In this document: piece by piece, positions 43,701-52,197 of the stretch
Numbering within the stretch: the stretch's first letter is position 1
Layout of the letters: each line of letters opens with the position of its first letter
NCBI RefSeq assembly: GCF_003063475.1
Contig: NZ_NESP01000001.1
Span: 1,302,001 to 1,366,000, forward strand
Origin: Limnohabitans curvus
Lineage (GTDB): Bacteria > Pseudomonadota > Gammaproteobacteria > Burkholderiales > Burkholderiaceae_C
Direction of reading: 5' to 3'
Length of the DNA: 64,000 bases
The notes under the pieces: generated by a model
What the model was told of the DNA's origin: nothing
What the model saw: the letters and a program-made list of their open reading frames with translations, nothing else
The model's database searches: none
Position numbers and translations under genes: made by a program

Positions 43701-44678
43701 TTACTTCTTGATTTCTTTGGCCATGCTGTCGTCATACAGCTCAGCCGCTTCTTTGGTCACGTCTTTTTGCACGATGCCTTGCTTGAACGCAGCTTCAGCC
43801 AAACGACCCACTTGCTCTTTGTTGAGCACGCCACCGAGCTTGATGATCTTGGCAGATTCTTTGGTCACGTTCAGCGGCAGGCCTGTGTACTTGGCATAGG
43901 CATCTGCAAATTGGTCGTTGTTTTTAGCCAATTGCTCTTCCACTTTGAGGTATGCCCACAAGAAGCGACGCACCAATTCTTTCTTAGTCGCCATGGCTTC
44001 GCCCGAAGCCGCCAACATGCCCAACTCTGCGCCCACGGAACGTGACTGGCTGTAATCAAGCTTGGTAGCGAAATACGCATCGCCTTCGGCAACAGCTTGA
44101 GATTCAAAGGGCTCCCACAACACCATCGCATCAATGTCGCCACGCTTCATGGCTTGCACAAATGCGGTACCGCCACCTTGCACGTTGACCGGTGAGAACG
44201 AGGTGTAAGGGATGTTTTTCTCAATCAAGGTCATGGCCCATTGGAACCACACGGCTGATCCGGGTGCGATGGCAATTTTCTTGCCATTGATGTCACCCCA
44301 TTCGTCGATCTTCACGCCTTTGCGCACCACCAAAAATTTGTTGGAGCTACCCACACCGGTCAAACCAATCAAGTTCTTGCTGCCTTGCGCCGCCACGATG
44401 GCCAAGTCACCAGGCCCAACGGCCGACACATCGACCGAGCCCGATAACAACGCGGTGCGTGCATCGGCGTAGCGCACAAACTCTGCACGCTTGACTTCAA
44501 TGTTGAGCTTCTTGAGTTCCTCTTCCAGCATCAGCATAGGCGCCAAGTGGCCCACTTTGACAAAGCCCACACTGAGGACTTCTTTTTGTTTCATGGGCGC
44601 GGGGGAGGGCCCCACAGCCAAAGCAACGGTGGCTGTCAATGACAGCGCAATCGTGAGCAGGGTTCTTAAAGATTTCAT
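43701..44678 (-). CDS. ABC transporter substrate-binding protein, SsuA/TauA/NMT1 type
   Basis: A 325-residue periplasmic binding protein. Residues 1-22 (MKSLRTLLTIALSLTATVAL) are a Sec signal peptide. The mature protein has VSAVGPGDLAIVAAQGSKN near residue 85, the family's ligand loop, and GKKIAIAPGSAVWFQW near 135. DAMVLWEPFESQAV near 185 is the usual hinge-facing stretch. It captures the substrate for the adjacent permease and ATPase. The start at 44678 has GGAG six bases upstream; the in-frame ATG at 44690 lies on top of that site. It follows the crotonase-like gene by 24 bases. NMT1-type relatives bind pyrimidine, taurine, sulfonate or aromatic ligands. Confidence 0.92.
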   Translation of the reverse strand: MKSLRTLLTIALSLTATVALAVGPSPAPMKQKEVLSVGFVKVGHLAPMLMLEEELKKLNIEVKRAEFVRYADARTALLSGSVDVSAVGPGDLAIVAAQGSKNLIGLTGVGSSNKFLVVRKGVKIDEWGDINGKKIAIAPGSAVWFQWAMTLIEKNIPYTSFSPVNVQGGGTAFVQAMKRGDIDAMVLWEPFESQAVAEGDAYFATKLDYSQSRSVGAELGMLAASGEAMATKKELVRRFLWAYLKVEEQLAKNNDQFADAYAKYTGLPLNVTKESAKIIKLGGVLNKEQVGRLAEAAFKQGIVQKDVTKEAAELYDDSMAKEIKK

Positions 44679-44702
44679 CTTCTTCTCCATGGGGTGGTTG
44701 AT

Positions 44703-45476
44703 TCAATGGCCGGTGAACTGAGGTAGCCGCTTCTGTGCAAAAGCCAGTCGGCCCTCGGCATAGTCGCTGCTTTTGAAACACGCATCTACGGCCTGATCGA
44801 TGCGTGTGATTTGAGAGGTGTCGCCATCAGCAATGCACAGCATGGCTTGCTTGGCGGCTTGAACCGTGAGGGGGGCGTTCTGTGCAATTTGCAAAGCCAC
44901 GTCGGCGCAATGCGCGAACACATCGTCATGCACCGAGTTGACGATGCCAATGTGTGCAGCCTCTGCTGCGCTGTAGATCTTGGCGGTATAAAAAGCTTCT
45001 GCCGCCGCTGTGGGCCCGAGGTTTTGCACAATGCTTTTCATGCCCTGGTAGCCATAGCCCAAGCCCAAGCGTGCGGCAGGCATGCGGAACTTCGATGTAG
45101 GGCTGGCATAACGCAAATCGCAGCTCAATGCCAAGCCCAAACCACCGCCATAACAAATGCCACTGATGGCAGCAATGACAGGGACGCGACAACGGGTGAT
45201 CGCCTCTTGCGCCTGCGCCACGCTTTGGTTGTAGTGTGCGACCGATGCGTCTGAATTTCGCTGGGTTTCAAATTCGCTGATATTGGCGCCGGACACAAAC
45301 GCACGTTCACCGGCCCCCCGCAAAATCACAGCACGCACATCCGGCTGACGTTCAATCGCGTCAAACGCTTGGCCGAGCGCAATCCACATCGACAAGCTCA
45401 TGGCGTTGTAACGCTCGGCATCGTCGATCGTGACCACGGTCACGTGCGCGTCGTGTGTGACATGAATAGCACCCAT
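44703..45476 (-). CDS. Crotonase-fold protein lacking both hydratase Glu residues
   Basis: A 257-residue crotonase-fold protein. The oxyanion-hole regions are present as GAGERAFVSGANISEF near residue 55 and ISGICYGGGLGLAL near 103. The two acids used by enoyl-CoA hydratase are missing: the first is Gly in GGGLGLAL and the second falls in MPAARLGLGYG. So it is probably not a simple hydratase. Crotonases without this pair act as isomerases, thioesterases, decarboxylases or ring-cleaving hydrolases. It follows the CoA-transferase gene by two bases and precedes the binding-protein gene. Its partner at 38463-39269 does keep the Glu pair, so the two crotonases in the operon probably do different jobs. 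Confidence 0.86.
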   Translation of the reverse strand: MGAIHVTHDAHVTVVTIDDAERYNAMSLSMWIALGQAFDAIERQPDVRAVILRGAGERAFVSGANISEFETQRNSDASVAHYNQSVAQAQEAITRCRVPVIAAISGICYGGGLGLALSCDLRYASPTSKFRMPAARLGLGYGYQGMKSIVQNLGPTAAAEAFYTAKIYSAAEAAHIGIVNSVHDDVFAHCADVALQIAQNAPLTVQAAKQAMLCIADGDTSQITRIDQAVDACFKSSDYAEGRLAFAQKRLPQFTGH

Positions 45477-45478
45477 GC

Positions 45479-46675
45479 TTAGACCACCTCTTGTGTGTGA
45501 AATTGCTGAATCTCTTCGTCTGAGTAACCGGCTTCGCGCAACACTTCATCCGTGTGCTCGCCCCATCCAGGTGCGGGCGCCACAACTTGGGATGGTGTGC
45601 GCTCTAAAACCACTGGCTGAGTGATGTACGCAATTTCTTTGCCAAAGTTTGTCATCAAGGATTGTGTGACTTTCAAATGTTTCACTTGTTCATCTTCAAA
45701 CACTTGAGGTACGGTGTAAACGGGACCAGCGGGAACGCCAATTTGGTTGAGCAAGTCGACCCAATGTTTGACCGTGTTCTTTTTAAACTCAACTGCAATT
45801 TGTGCATTCAGGCGTTCACGGTGTTGCACACGCAAAGGCTCGGTGCGGAATTCGGGATCAGCATACCAATCAGGTTTGTCCAATGCATCACAAAAGCGTT
45901 TCCAGTTGCCTTCACCAGACGCGCCTAAATTGAAGCATCCATCGTTCGCATCGAACAAGCCCATCGGTGAGCTGGTGGGGTGGTTGTTACCCACTTGCAC
46001 AGGTATGTCGTTGTCGTTGAGGTAGCGCGCCATTTGAAAATCCATCATGGCGATTTGTGAATGCAACAAAGAGCTGTGCACCCACTGGCCCTTGCCAGAC
46101 ACCTCGCGCTCCAACAGGGCTACCAAAATACCGAGGGCGCAGTACAAGCCCGCACTCAGATCGGCAACGGCCAAGCCGGCGCGAATGGGGCCGTGCTCGG
46201 GCTCACCTGTCACGCTCATCAAGCCCCCCATGCCTTGAATGATTTGATCGAATCCGGGACGCCAAGCGTATGGACCATCCTGACCAAAGCCAGAAATACT
46301 CGCCAAGATGATGCGCGGGTTGACCTTGGCCAAAGACTCGTAATCAAGACCCAAACGGGTCTTCACATCTGGGCGCCAGTTCTCGACCACCACGTCCGCC
46401 TCGGCGACCAAGCGCATGAGTACATCCATAGCGCCAGGCTTTTTGAGGTTGAGCGTCATGGAGCGCTTGTTGCGGTTGATGTTCTGGAAATCCCCGCCTT
46501 TGCGGTTGGCCGCAAACATCGCTTCATTCGGGTCGACCCCTTCGGGCGGCTCGACACGGATCACATCCGCACCAAAGTCGGTCAGGATACGCACACAGTT
46601 GGGGCCCGCACGCACGCGCGACAAATCGATCACCTTGAACCGCGCGAGTGCGCTAGACGCTTGTATTTTTGGCAT
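45479..46675 (-). CDS. CaiB/BaiF-family (type III) CoA transferase
   Basis: A 398-residue class III CoA transferase, which moves CoA between acids through an aspartyl-CoA thioester. VIDLSRVRAGPNCVRILTDF near residues 15-34 and DVIRVEPPEG near 37-46 are family hallmarks. The catalytic Asp is Asp172 in AVADLSAGLY. GFDQIIQGMGGLMSVTG near residue 141 is also typical. It probably activates the acid released by the amidase, or an acid imported by the ABC system, as a CoA thioester for the acyl-CoA dehydrogenase. It starts two bases after the amidase stop and ends two bases before the crotonase-like gene. Confidence 0.93.
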   Translation of the reverse strand: MPKIQASSALARFKVIDLSRVRAGPNCVRILTDFGADVIRVEPPEGVDPNEAMFAANRKGGDFQNINRNKRSMTLNLKKPGAMDVLMRLVAEADVVVENWRPDVKTRLGLDYESLAKVNPRIILASISGFGQDGPYAWRPGFDQIIQGMGGLMSVTGEPEHGPIRAGLAVADLSAGLYCALGILVALLEREVSGKGQWVHSSLLHSQIAMMDFQMARYLNDNDIPVQVGNNHPTSSPMGLFDANDGCFNLGASGEGNWKRFCDALDKPDWYADPEFRTEPLRVQHRERLNAQIAVEFKKNTVKHWVDLLNQIGVPAGPVYTVPQVFEDEQVKHLKVTQSLMTNFGKEIAYITQPVVLERTPSQVVAPAPGWGEHTDEVLREAGYSDEEIQQFHTQEVV

Positions 46676-46677
46676 GT

Positions 46678-47958
46678 TTATGTAACCCGAGAAATTAATT
46701 CTGCTTGCTCTGCAAAGTCAAGCAACCGATGTTCAGCAAAAGGACGGGCAAGCACCTGCACGCAAATTGGGCGATGTCGCGCATCACGCGCAATCGGCAA
46801 ATTCAACGCCGGCAAACCCAAGTAATTCACAAACCCCATAAAGGCATGCATGCCAGCCAACTGGGTCCGGTCAAAAGCCGGGTTGCCAACCTCTACCGCA
46901 GACCCATCGGGCAGCAGGCAGCCCAAGGCGGGCAAGATCAAAAATTCTGCGTCGTTGAAATGTCGCTGGACGAACTGCTCGAGAAATGCACCGCGCGCGG
47001 CTATCGACTCTTGGTACCACGCGTCGGGCACGCCCAAGCCAGGCATGCCAATCGCCTGTACCGCAGGTTCTGCTTGACCCGCCAGCAACGACGTGCGATG
47101 GGTGCGCGCGGTTTCGTAAAACAACACACGTTGCGCGTGTCGGTTGAGTTGCTCAAACTCAGCGGCCATGTCGACCTCAGCAACGGCCACATTCAGTTGT
47201 GCAACCCATTCACGAATTGCCTGAATCACTTGACTGTCTACACCACGGCCAGGTAGCCAGACCTGACACACCGCATCCGTGACCACGGTTTCACGCAACG
47301 ACTGAGGCGATAGCGCCTGCCAAATTTCACGCGCATCTTGTGGCCAGCGGCTCAAAACACCCACACTGTCAAGCGACGGCGCCAAAGGCGCACACCCTTG
47401 CGTGCTCACAGCACCCTGCGTGGTTTTAAGACCGATCAAACCACACGTCGCCGCAGGAATGCGTACCGAGCCTGCGGTATCAGTACCTAAAGCGGCATAC
47501 GTGATGCCGGCAGCCACGGCGATGGCTGAACCACTTGACGACCCTCCCACAGCCGCAGCCTCATCCAATGGATTGACGCAACGTGCAAAGTGTGGGTTTT
47601 GTGCCGTCGCGCCACAGGCATGAGGCGCCATTACCAAGGTGGCCCATTGGCTTGCACCGGCATTGGCGAGCGCCGTGATAGCCGCCGCGGGTTGCAGGCC
47701 CATTTGGGGAGCGCCATGTTGCACGCCGCATCCAGGCAATCGGCCTTGCAAATCAAAAATATCTTTATGCGCCAACGCTATTCCCGCCAAAGGCCCTGCC
47801 TCAGGGGCGGTCATCGGCAACTCATCGACCACGCATGCGTACTGCCCACGCAAAGCTCGGCCCTTTGCAACTTGTGCAAGCAACGCTTGTTGCATTGAAA
47901 TTTGCCCTGCGCGAATTTGCGCTTGCAACTGCACCATGCGATCGGGCAACTCAAACAA
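46678..47958 (-). CDS. Amidase of the amidase-signature family
   Basis: A 426-residue amidase. The Ser-cisSer-Lys triad is visible: Lys65 in LAHKDIF, a cis-Ser near residue 140 in VGGSSSGSA, and the nucleophile Ser164 in GTDTAGSVRIPA. The substrate-binding C-terminal half varies, so the amide is not known. Candidates include carbamates, N-acyl amines and ring-derived amides. I place the start at a TTG at 47958, because GGAGG (47966-47970) lies seven bases before it. An ATG at 47937 lacks such a site, and longer frames overlap the upstream small gene. It overlaps that gene's stop by eight bases. It is the likely first enzymatic step of the operon's pathway. Confidence 0.87.
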   Translation of the reverse strand: MFELPDRMVQLQAQIRAGQISMQQALLAQVAKGRALRGQYACVVDELPMTAPEAGPLAGIALAHKDIFDLQGRLPGCGVQHGAPQMGLQPAAAITALANAGASQWATLVMAPHACGATAQNPHFARCVNPLDEAAAVGGSSSGSAIAVAAGITYAALGTDTAGSVRIPAATCGLIGLKTTQGAVSTQGCAPLAPSLDSVGVLSRWPQDAREIWQALSPQSLRETVVTDAVCQVWLPGRGVDSQVIQAIREWVAQLNVAVAEVDMAAEFEQLNRHAQRVLFYETARTHRTSLLAGQAEPAVQAIGMPGLGVPDAWYQESIAARGAFLEQFVQRHFNDAEFLILPALGCLLPDGSAVEVGNPAFDRTQLAGMHAFMGFVNYLGLPALNLPIARDARHRPICVQVLARPFAEHRLLDFAEQAELISRVT

Positions 47959-48154
47959 GGGCGCACCTCCGCAGCATGGCTTCGTAAGTGACACCCACGT
48001 CCGAAGCTTGTGGCACGGGCTCAGACGTCGCCAGACGTGCCAGCATCTTTCCTGTGGCTTGCGACAACGCATCAGACGGCAAGACACCGTTCTCGACCAA
48101 GGTCTGCTTGGCCAATTGGGTAAAGTCTTGTGACCTGTTTGCGCTAGTCAACAT
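47951..48154 (-). CDS. Small protein coupled to the amidase gene
   Basis: A 67-residue protein of no family I recognise. The sequence is soluble, without signal or helix pair, and reads FTQLAKQTLVENGVLPSDAL near residues 11-30. The amidase ribosome-binding site lies inside its last codons and the two genes overlap by eight bases, so it is probably translated. AtzG-like proteins are small partners of amidases at similar positions (as in AtzE-AtzG), but I do not see their sequence pattern here. It has no clear ribosome-binding site at 48154. Interpretation as a subunit or chaperone of the amidase is only a suggestion; it could also be a leader that tunes amidase translation. Confidence 0.5.
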   Translation of the reverse strand: MLTSANRSQDFTQLAKQTLVENGVLPSDALSQATGKMLARLATSEPVPQASDVGVTYEAMLRRCALV

Positions 48155-48253
48155 GCGTTTGGCGTATTTGGATAATCTGCATGCGTATATTTATACCTCA
48201 TTAAATATATTTATAGGGAAAATTTAAAATATCGTTTTCACCTAGGCATGTTT
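48155..48253. promoter_or_regulatory. Divergent GntR/catabolic-operon control region
   Basis: The AT-rich gap between the GntR gene and the minus-strand operon contains two dyads: GTATA-TT-TATAC at 48185-48196 and the perfect palindrome TAAATATATTTA at 48202-48213. FadR/VanR-type GntR regulators usually bind short dyads at such a place. Operator function is inferred. The rest is likely the two overlapping promoters. Confidence 0.45.
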
Positions 48254-48916
48254 ATGAAAATCAGTGACCAAATTCGACTTCGCATTGAATCGGCTATTTC
48301 GTCGGGTGAGCTACTCCCTGGTGATGCCATTGATGACGTAGCCTTGGCCACGCAGCACAAGGTCTCTCGCACGCCCGTTCGTGAGGCACTGCTTCAGCTT
48401 CAAGCGCAAGGCATTTTGAGCAGCACCCCGCGGGGTGGTCACATCGTGTCAAAAATGAACTTGCAGCAGCTGCTTTCGCTTTGGGAATTGCTTGCCGAGT
48501 TGGAAGGCGTTGTGGTTCGCTTGGCATGTGAACGCATGACCAACGATGAAATCAAAGCCTTGGTAAAACAACACCGCAGCAGCCAGAAACTGGCGACCAA
48601 AGAAGACATTGATGGCTGGCAAGAGGCCAACCTTAAATTTCATGAAATTATTTACGAGGGCGCCCGTAACTCGTTCTTGCGACAAGAGGTCTTGCGCATT
48701 CGGTCACGCACGGGGGCTTATCGGCGCCATGCGTTTGGCGCGTTAGGCCGCATCAAATCGTCTTACGAGCAGCACGAAAAAATAGTCAACGCACTCGAAA
48801 AACGAGATGCCGCGGCTGCATTCACCTGCATGACAGCCCACATGCGCCCTGGCCGTGACTCAAAGACTTTGAACGATTTCATCATCAGCCTGCCACGTGA
48901 GTTGTTGGCCGGCTGA
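48254..48916 (+). CDS. GntR-family transcriptional regulator (FadR/FCD type)
   Basis: A 220-residue regulator. The N-terminal winged helix covers about residues 1-65, with SRTPVREALLQLQAQGILSS (residues about 38-57) typical of GntR. The C-terminal FCD domain of about 130 residues is all-helical and includes NLKFHEIIYEGARNSFL near residue 120. It has His residues, as in metal-binding FCD domains, that often bind carboxylic acids. It is divergent from the eleven-gene operon and most likely represses it until a pathway acid appears. The ATG at 48254 is preferred; an in-frame ATG at 48248 is also possible. Confidence 0.92.
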   Translation: MKISDQIRLRIESAISSGELLPGDAIDDVALATQHKVSRTPVREALLQLQAQGILSSTPRGGHIVSKMNLQQLLSLWELLAELEGVVVRLACERMTNDEIKALVKQHRSSQKLATKEDIDGWQEANLKFHEIIYEGARNSFLRQEVLRIRSRTGAYRRHAFGALGRIKSSYEQHEKIVNALEKRDAAAAFTCMTAHMRPGRDSKTLNDFIISLPRELLAG

Positions 48917-48933
48917 TCCACAAGTGCGCTGAA

Positions 48934-49773
48934 TCAAGCCCGTGAGGCTTGAAGCAGCTCACGCGTTTGCAATGCCACACGACGTGCAGCGGCTGCAAAG
49001 TCGTCACCATTCGACGCATACAAAATCGCACGTGAGGAGTTGACGATGATGGGCCCTGTGGTGGCACCATCGCGCTCACGCAAACCCGCCTTCACAGTGG
49101 CCGCCGCATCGCCACCTTGAGCACCCACGCCGGGGATGAGCAAGGGCACAGTGGGTGCAAGTTCGCGCACACGTTCAATTTCTTTGGGGTAGGTCGCGCC
49201 CACCACCAAGCCCAGTTGACCATTGAGGTTCCAAGGGCCTTGGGCCAAACGTGCCACGTGTTCGTACAACAAAGGCTGACCGTCAACCGACGCAAGGCGT
49301 TGGTTTTGCAAATCGTCACCACCGGGGTTAGAGGTGCGGCACAGCAAGAACGCGCCTTTGCCGTGGTACTTCAAATAAGGCGCCACAGAGTCCCAACCCA
49401 TGAAGGGCGAGAGGGTCACCGCGTCGGCGCCATAACGCTCAAAAGCTTCGATGGCGTATTGCTCTGCGGTGCTGCCAATGTCGCCGCGCTTGGCATCCAA
49501 AATGATGGGTACTTGGGGCGCGACGCGGCGCATGTGCTCCATCAAACGTTCCAACTGGCCTTCGGCACGGTGCGCGGCAAAGTAAGCGATTTGAGGCTTG
49601 AAGCTGTTCACCAAATCTGCTGTGGCATCGACGATGGCCGCACAGAAGTCGTAAATCTTGTTCGAGTCGCCCTTGATGCGGTCTGGAAACTTGGTCGGCT
49701 CGGGGTCGAGGCCCACGCAGAGCATGGAGTTGTTTTGGCGCTCAGCGGCGCTCAGCATGTCAAGGAAGGTCAT
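48934..49773 (-). CDS. pyrF: Orotidine 5'-phosphate decarboxylase
   Basis: PyrF converts orotidine monophosphate to UMP in pyrimidine synthesis. The 279-residue length and [14 protein letters not shown] near residue 18 are those of the longer subgroup of this enzyme. The catalytic Lys-Asp segment reads [17 protein letters not shown] near residues 92-108. [12 protein letters not shown] near residue 213 is the phosphate loop region. It converges with the GntR gene 17 bases away. The 134 bases upstream, to the uracil-DNA glycosylase gene, hold its promoter; I see nothing else there. Confidence 0.96.
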   Translation of the reverse strand: MTFLDMLSAAERQNNSMLCVGLDPEPTKFPDRIKGDSNKIYDFCAAIVDATADLVNSFKPQIAYFAAHRAEGQLERLMEHMRRVAPQVPIILDAKRGDIGSTAEQYAIEAFERYGADAVTLSPFMGWDSVAPYLKYHGKGAFLLCRTSNPGGDDLQNQRLASVDGQPLLYEHVARLAQGPWNLNGQLGLVVGATYPKEIERVRELAPTVPLLIPGVGAQGGDAAATVKAGLRERDGATTGPIIVNSSRAILYASNGDDFAAAARRVALQTRELLQASRA

Positions 49774-49907
49774 GCGCCCATTTTAGAAGGCTTGTTTGGG
49801 GGTTTTGCTGGGCTCGCTGCGGGCAAAGGCCGCGGGCAGGTTCCTCATGCTGGGGTACCCAAGCTGCGCCCACCTCTCCGGCGCGAAGCACTCACGAACG
49901 AGAGAAC

Positions 49908-50852
49908 CTACTCAGAGCCCTTAAGGTGAGCCATCGCCAAACAAAGATCAGCCCACACCTTGGCCTTTTCAGGCAAGTTACGCAACACATATGCGGGGTG
50001 GTACGTCACCACCACCGGCAAGTTTTGATACTGGTAAACACGGCCACGCAGTTTGCCCAGCGGCGTGGTTTCCACCTCGGGCACGGTGTCGCGCAACAAG
50101 GCCTGCACCGCAAAGCGACCCATGGCCAAAATCATCTTGGGTTTCAGCAAAGCCACTTGGCGCTCAAGGTAAGACAGGCACTGCGCCACCTCTTCGGGCT
50201 TGGGGTTGCGGTTGCCGGGGGTGCGGCACTTGAGTACGTTGGAGATGTACACACCACCGCCCTCTGCCGTGCGTTCACCGGTGCGTGACAGCTTCATGGC
50301 GCCCAACATGTTGTCGAGCAGCTTGCCTGCTTGACCCACAAAGGGCTCGCCTTGCAAGTCTTCGTTTTCACCCGGAGCTTCGCCCACGATGAGCCAATCC
50401 ACCTGCGGGGCTTGCCCCTCTGCTGCAGGCGCGCCCACACCAAACACGGTGTTTTTGCGCGAGCCGCACAAGGCGCAAGCTTGGCAGCCAGACACCGTGC
50501 TGTGCAAGGCTGACCAATCCATTTGGTCGATGCCTTCGGGGCGCTGAATGATGATGGGCGCGGACTCAGCCTTGGCCACAGGCGCAGGCATTTGCCGCAC
50601 TGCGGTGTCATGGCCTGCGGCGTTCGCAATGGCTTGCGTGGCCAGTTCGCTGGCGGCGGCAAAGCTGTGCGCCTCTTCGGCGTGGGCTTGCATCACCACA
50701 TCGGCAGGTGCGCAAGCGGATGTGTCGACCACCAAGGTTTCCACCGCGGGAGCGCCCATGACAGCGGCCTCAGACATGGGCGACCACACGCGCACGCCCA
50801 TCTCGGCCAGCATGGCGCGTTGGCGTTTGTCGAGGTGCAGGGTGTCGGTCAT
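49908..50852 (-). CDS. Uracil-DNA glycosylase, iron-sulfur family 4 type
   Basis: A 314-residue uracil-DNA glycosylase. The [4Fe-4S]-type cysteines are visible in GCQACALCGSRKNTVFGVG near residue 118 and in VLKCRTPGNRNPKPEEVAQC near 210-230. The active-site motif GEAPGENEDLQGEPFVG lies near residue 155, and VTYHPAYVLR near 285 supplies the late His. It removes uracil from DNA at the start of base excision repair. About 110 N-terminal residues (LHLDKRQRAMLAEMGVRVW and an Ala-rich stretch) precede the catalytic domain and are typical of Burkholderiales versions. It forms a likely unit with rimI and tsaB: spacing to rimI is 11 bases. Confidence 0.9.
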   Translation of the reverse strand: MTDTLHLDKRQRAMLAEMGVRVWSPMSEAAVMGAPAVETLVVDTSACAPADVVMQAHAEEAHSFAAASELATQAIANAAGHDTAVRQMPAPVAKAESAPIIIQRPEGIDQMDWSALHSTVSGCQACALCGSRKNTVFGVGAPAAEGQAPQVDWLIVGEAPGENEDLQGEPFVGQAGKLLDNMLGAMKLSRTGERTAEGGGVYISNVLKCRTPGNRNPKPEEVAQCLSYLERQVALLKPKMILAMGRFAVQALLRDTVPEVETTPLGKLRGRVYQYQNLPVVVTYHPAYVLRNLPEKAKVWADLCLAMAHLKGSE

Positions 50853-50863
50853 GGGGGGATAGC

Positions 50864-51328
50864 TTACAGCTTGAGCGACATGACCACCGCGTGCTCGCGC
50901 TGGCCGTGGTCGGCAGGGTAATAGTTTTTGCGCTCACCCACGCGGCGGTAGCCAAAGCGTTCGTACACCTGCATGGCGCGGGTGTTGCCCACACGCACCT
51001 CTAGCCACAGCCATTGGGCTTGGCGGCTGCGCGCCCACACCGACAAGGCCTCGAGCATGAGCACACCGTAACCCAGCCCCTGAAACTCAGGCGCGACGGT
51101 GATGTTGAGCAAATGCACTTCCTCCACGCCCTCCATGGCTACGAAGTAGCCAATCAGGGTGTCGCCGCCCATCAGCGCCAGCAACTTGTAGCCCGACTTG
51201 AGCGAATCCGCAAAGTTGCCGCGCGTCCACGGGTGGGCGTAAGCGCTGTTTTCAATGCGCAGCACGTCGTCGAGCAGCGCTGCAGTCAGCGGCTCTAGGC
51301 GAACTTCGGATTTCAAAACAGCACTCAT
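50864..51328 (-). CDS. rimI: Ribosomal protein S18-alanine N-acetyltransferase
   Basis: A 154-residue GNAT acetyltransferase of the RimI group, which acetylates the N-terminus of ribosomal protein S18. The acetyl-CoA-binding core reads LLNITVAPEFQGLGYGVLML near residues 72-91, with QGLGYG as the pyrophosphate loop. LEVRVGNTRAMQVYERFGYRRVG near residue 110 is typical for the C-terminal half. Its position directly after tsaB and before the uracil-DNA glycosylase gene is common in betaproteobacteria and supports the name. Spacing is 27 bases after tsaB. Confidence 0.92.
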   Translation of the reverse strand: MSAVLKSEVRLEPLTAALLDDVLRIENSAYAHPWTRGNFADSLKSGYKLLALMGGDTLIGYFVAMEGVEEVHLLNITVAPEFQGLGYGVLMLEALSVWARSRQAQWLWLEVRVGNTRAMQVYERFGYRRVGERKNYYPADHGQREHAVVMSLKL

Positions 51329-51355
51329 GGCGTGGGTGGATGTGGCTAAGAAAAG

Positions 51356-52165
51356 TTAGGGCGTGATTGTCGGCGCAGCGGCTTGCGCAAGCTGCTCTGC
51401 TTGTTGCGCTTTGATTTGCATGCGCTCGTCGGTGGTTTGCGCCACTTTGTCGCGGATGTAGAGCGGCAATGCTTCTTCAGGAGGTACGGCAGCACCTGCC
51501 GCCCACGCAGCGGGAGCCAAACGCAGCAGCGCAGCGGCGGTGGGCAAGGCCGTCACTTGAGGTGCCGTGAATGCGGTGGGCCAACGGCCTACGTACACCG
51601 GCCACGCATTGCCTGCGGCAATGAAGCTGTCTTGCGACCACTCAGCGGGCCAATGCAAAGATTCGGGGCTGTGCAGATCGGGCGCTTGCACGCAGCGCCA
51701 TGTGCCTTGCATTTGATTGGTGTCATCTGCGTTGGGTGGAGTGACATCAGCAGCATTTGGCGTGAATTCATACGCCGCCACATACACCTGCTCCATGCGC
51801 GCATCCATCACGGTCAGCACGCGGGTCACGGGTGCAACACTGGCCGCACGCGCCTCTTCGGCCAAGGCCAACAAGGTGTCAATCGGCAACACGGGCAAGT
51901 CCGCCCCAAACGCCAAGCCCTGCGCCACCGAGCACGCGGTGCGCAAACCCGTGAACGCGCCCGGCCCGCGGCCAAACACCACAGCTTGCAAATCAGCCAA
52001 TGCCAAACCGGCCTCTTTCAAGAGCGCCAAGGTTTGCGGAATCATGTGCGTGGACGTGAGCGCACCGCCCGCGCTGGTGTGCGTCCATGTGTGCGTGCCG
52101 CGTGCGACCGCAAGAGAAAGGGTGTCGGTGCTGGTCTCTAACGCCAGCCACTGGTTGTTGTGCAT
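51356..52165 (-). CDS. tsaB: tRNA threonylcarbamoyladenosine biosynthesis protein TsaB
   Basis: TsaB is the partner of TsaD in making t6A37 on ANN-decoding tRNAs. The 269-residue protein begins MHNNQWLALETSTDTLSLAV, the family's ASKHA-fold start. GRGPGAFTGLRTACSVAQGLA near residue 66 is its most conserved segment. The start at 52165 is the family start, whereas a longer frame reaching 52426 would overlap the divergent dacB gene. Only 32 bases separate it from dacB. A linker of about 20 residues rich in Ala, Asp and Asn (FTPNAADVTPPNADDTNQMQ) lies in the middle. TsaC, which makes the substrate for this pathway, is encoded at 54890-55912. Confidence 0.94.
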   Translation of the reverse strand: MHNNQWLALETSTDTLSLAVARGTHTWTHTSAGGALTSTHMIPQTLALLKEAGLALADLQAVVFGRGPGAFTGLRTACSVAQGLAFGADLPVLPIDTLLALAEEARAASVAPVTRVLTVMDARMEQVYVAAYEFTPNAADVTPPNADDTNQMQGTWRCVQAPDLHSPESLHWPAEWSQDSFIAAGNAWPVYVGRWPTAFTAPQVTALPTAAALLRLAPAAWAAGAAVPPEEALPLYIRDKVAQTTDERMQIKAQQAEQLAQAAAPTITP

Positions 52166-52197
52166 GGGGTGATTATCCCAGCCGTGATAATTTGTCC

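Noticed and set aside
49774..49907. Possible small gene in the pyrF-udg gap
   Set aside because: No frame with a start, a ribosome-binding site and plausible composition was found in these 134 bases; it is treated as promoter DNA.
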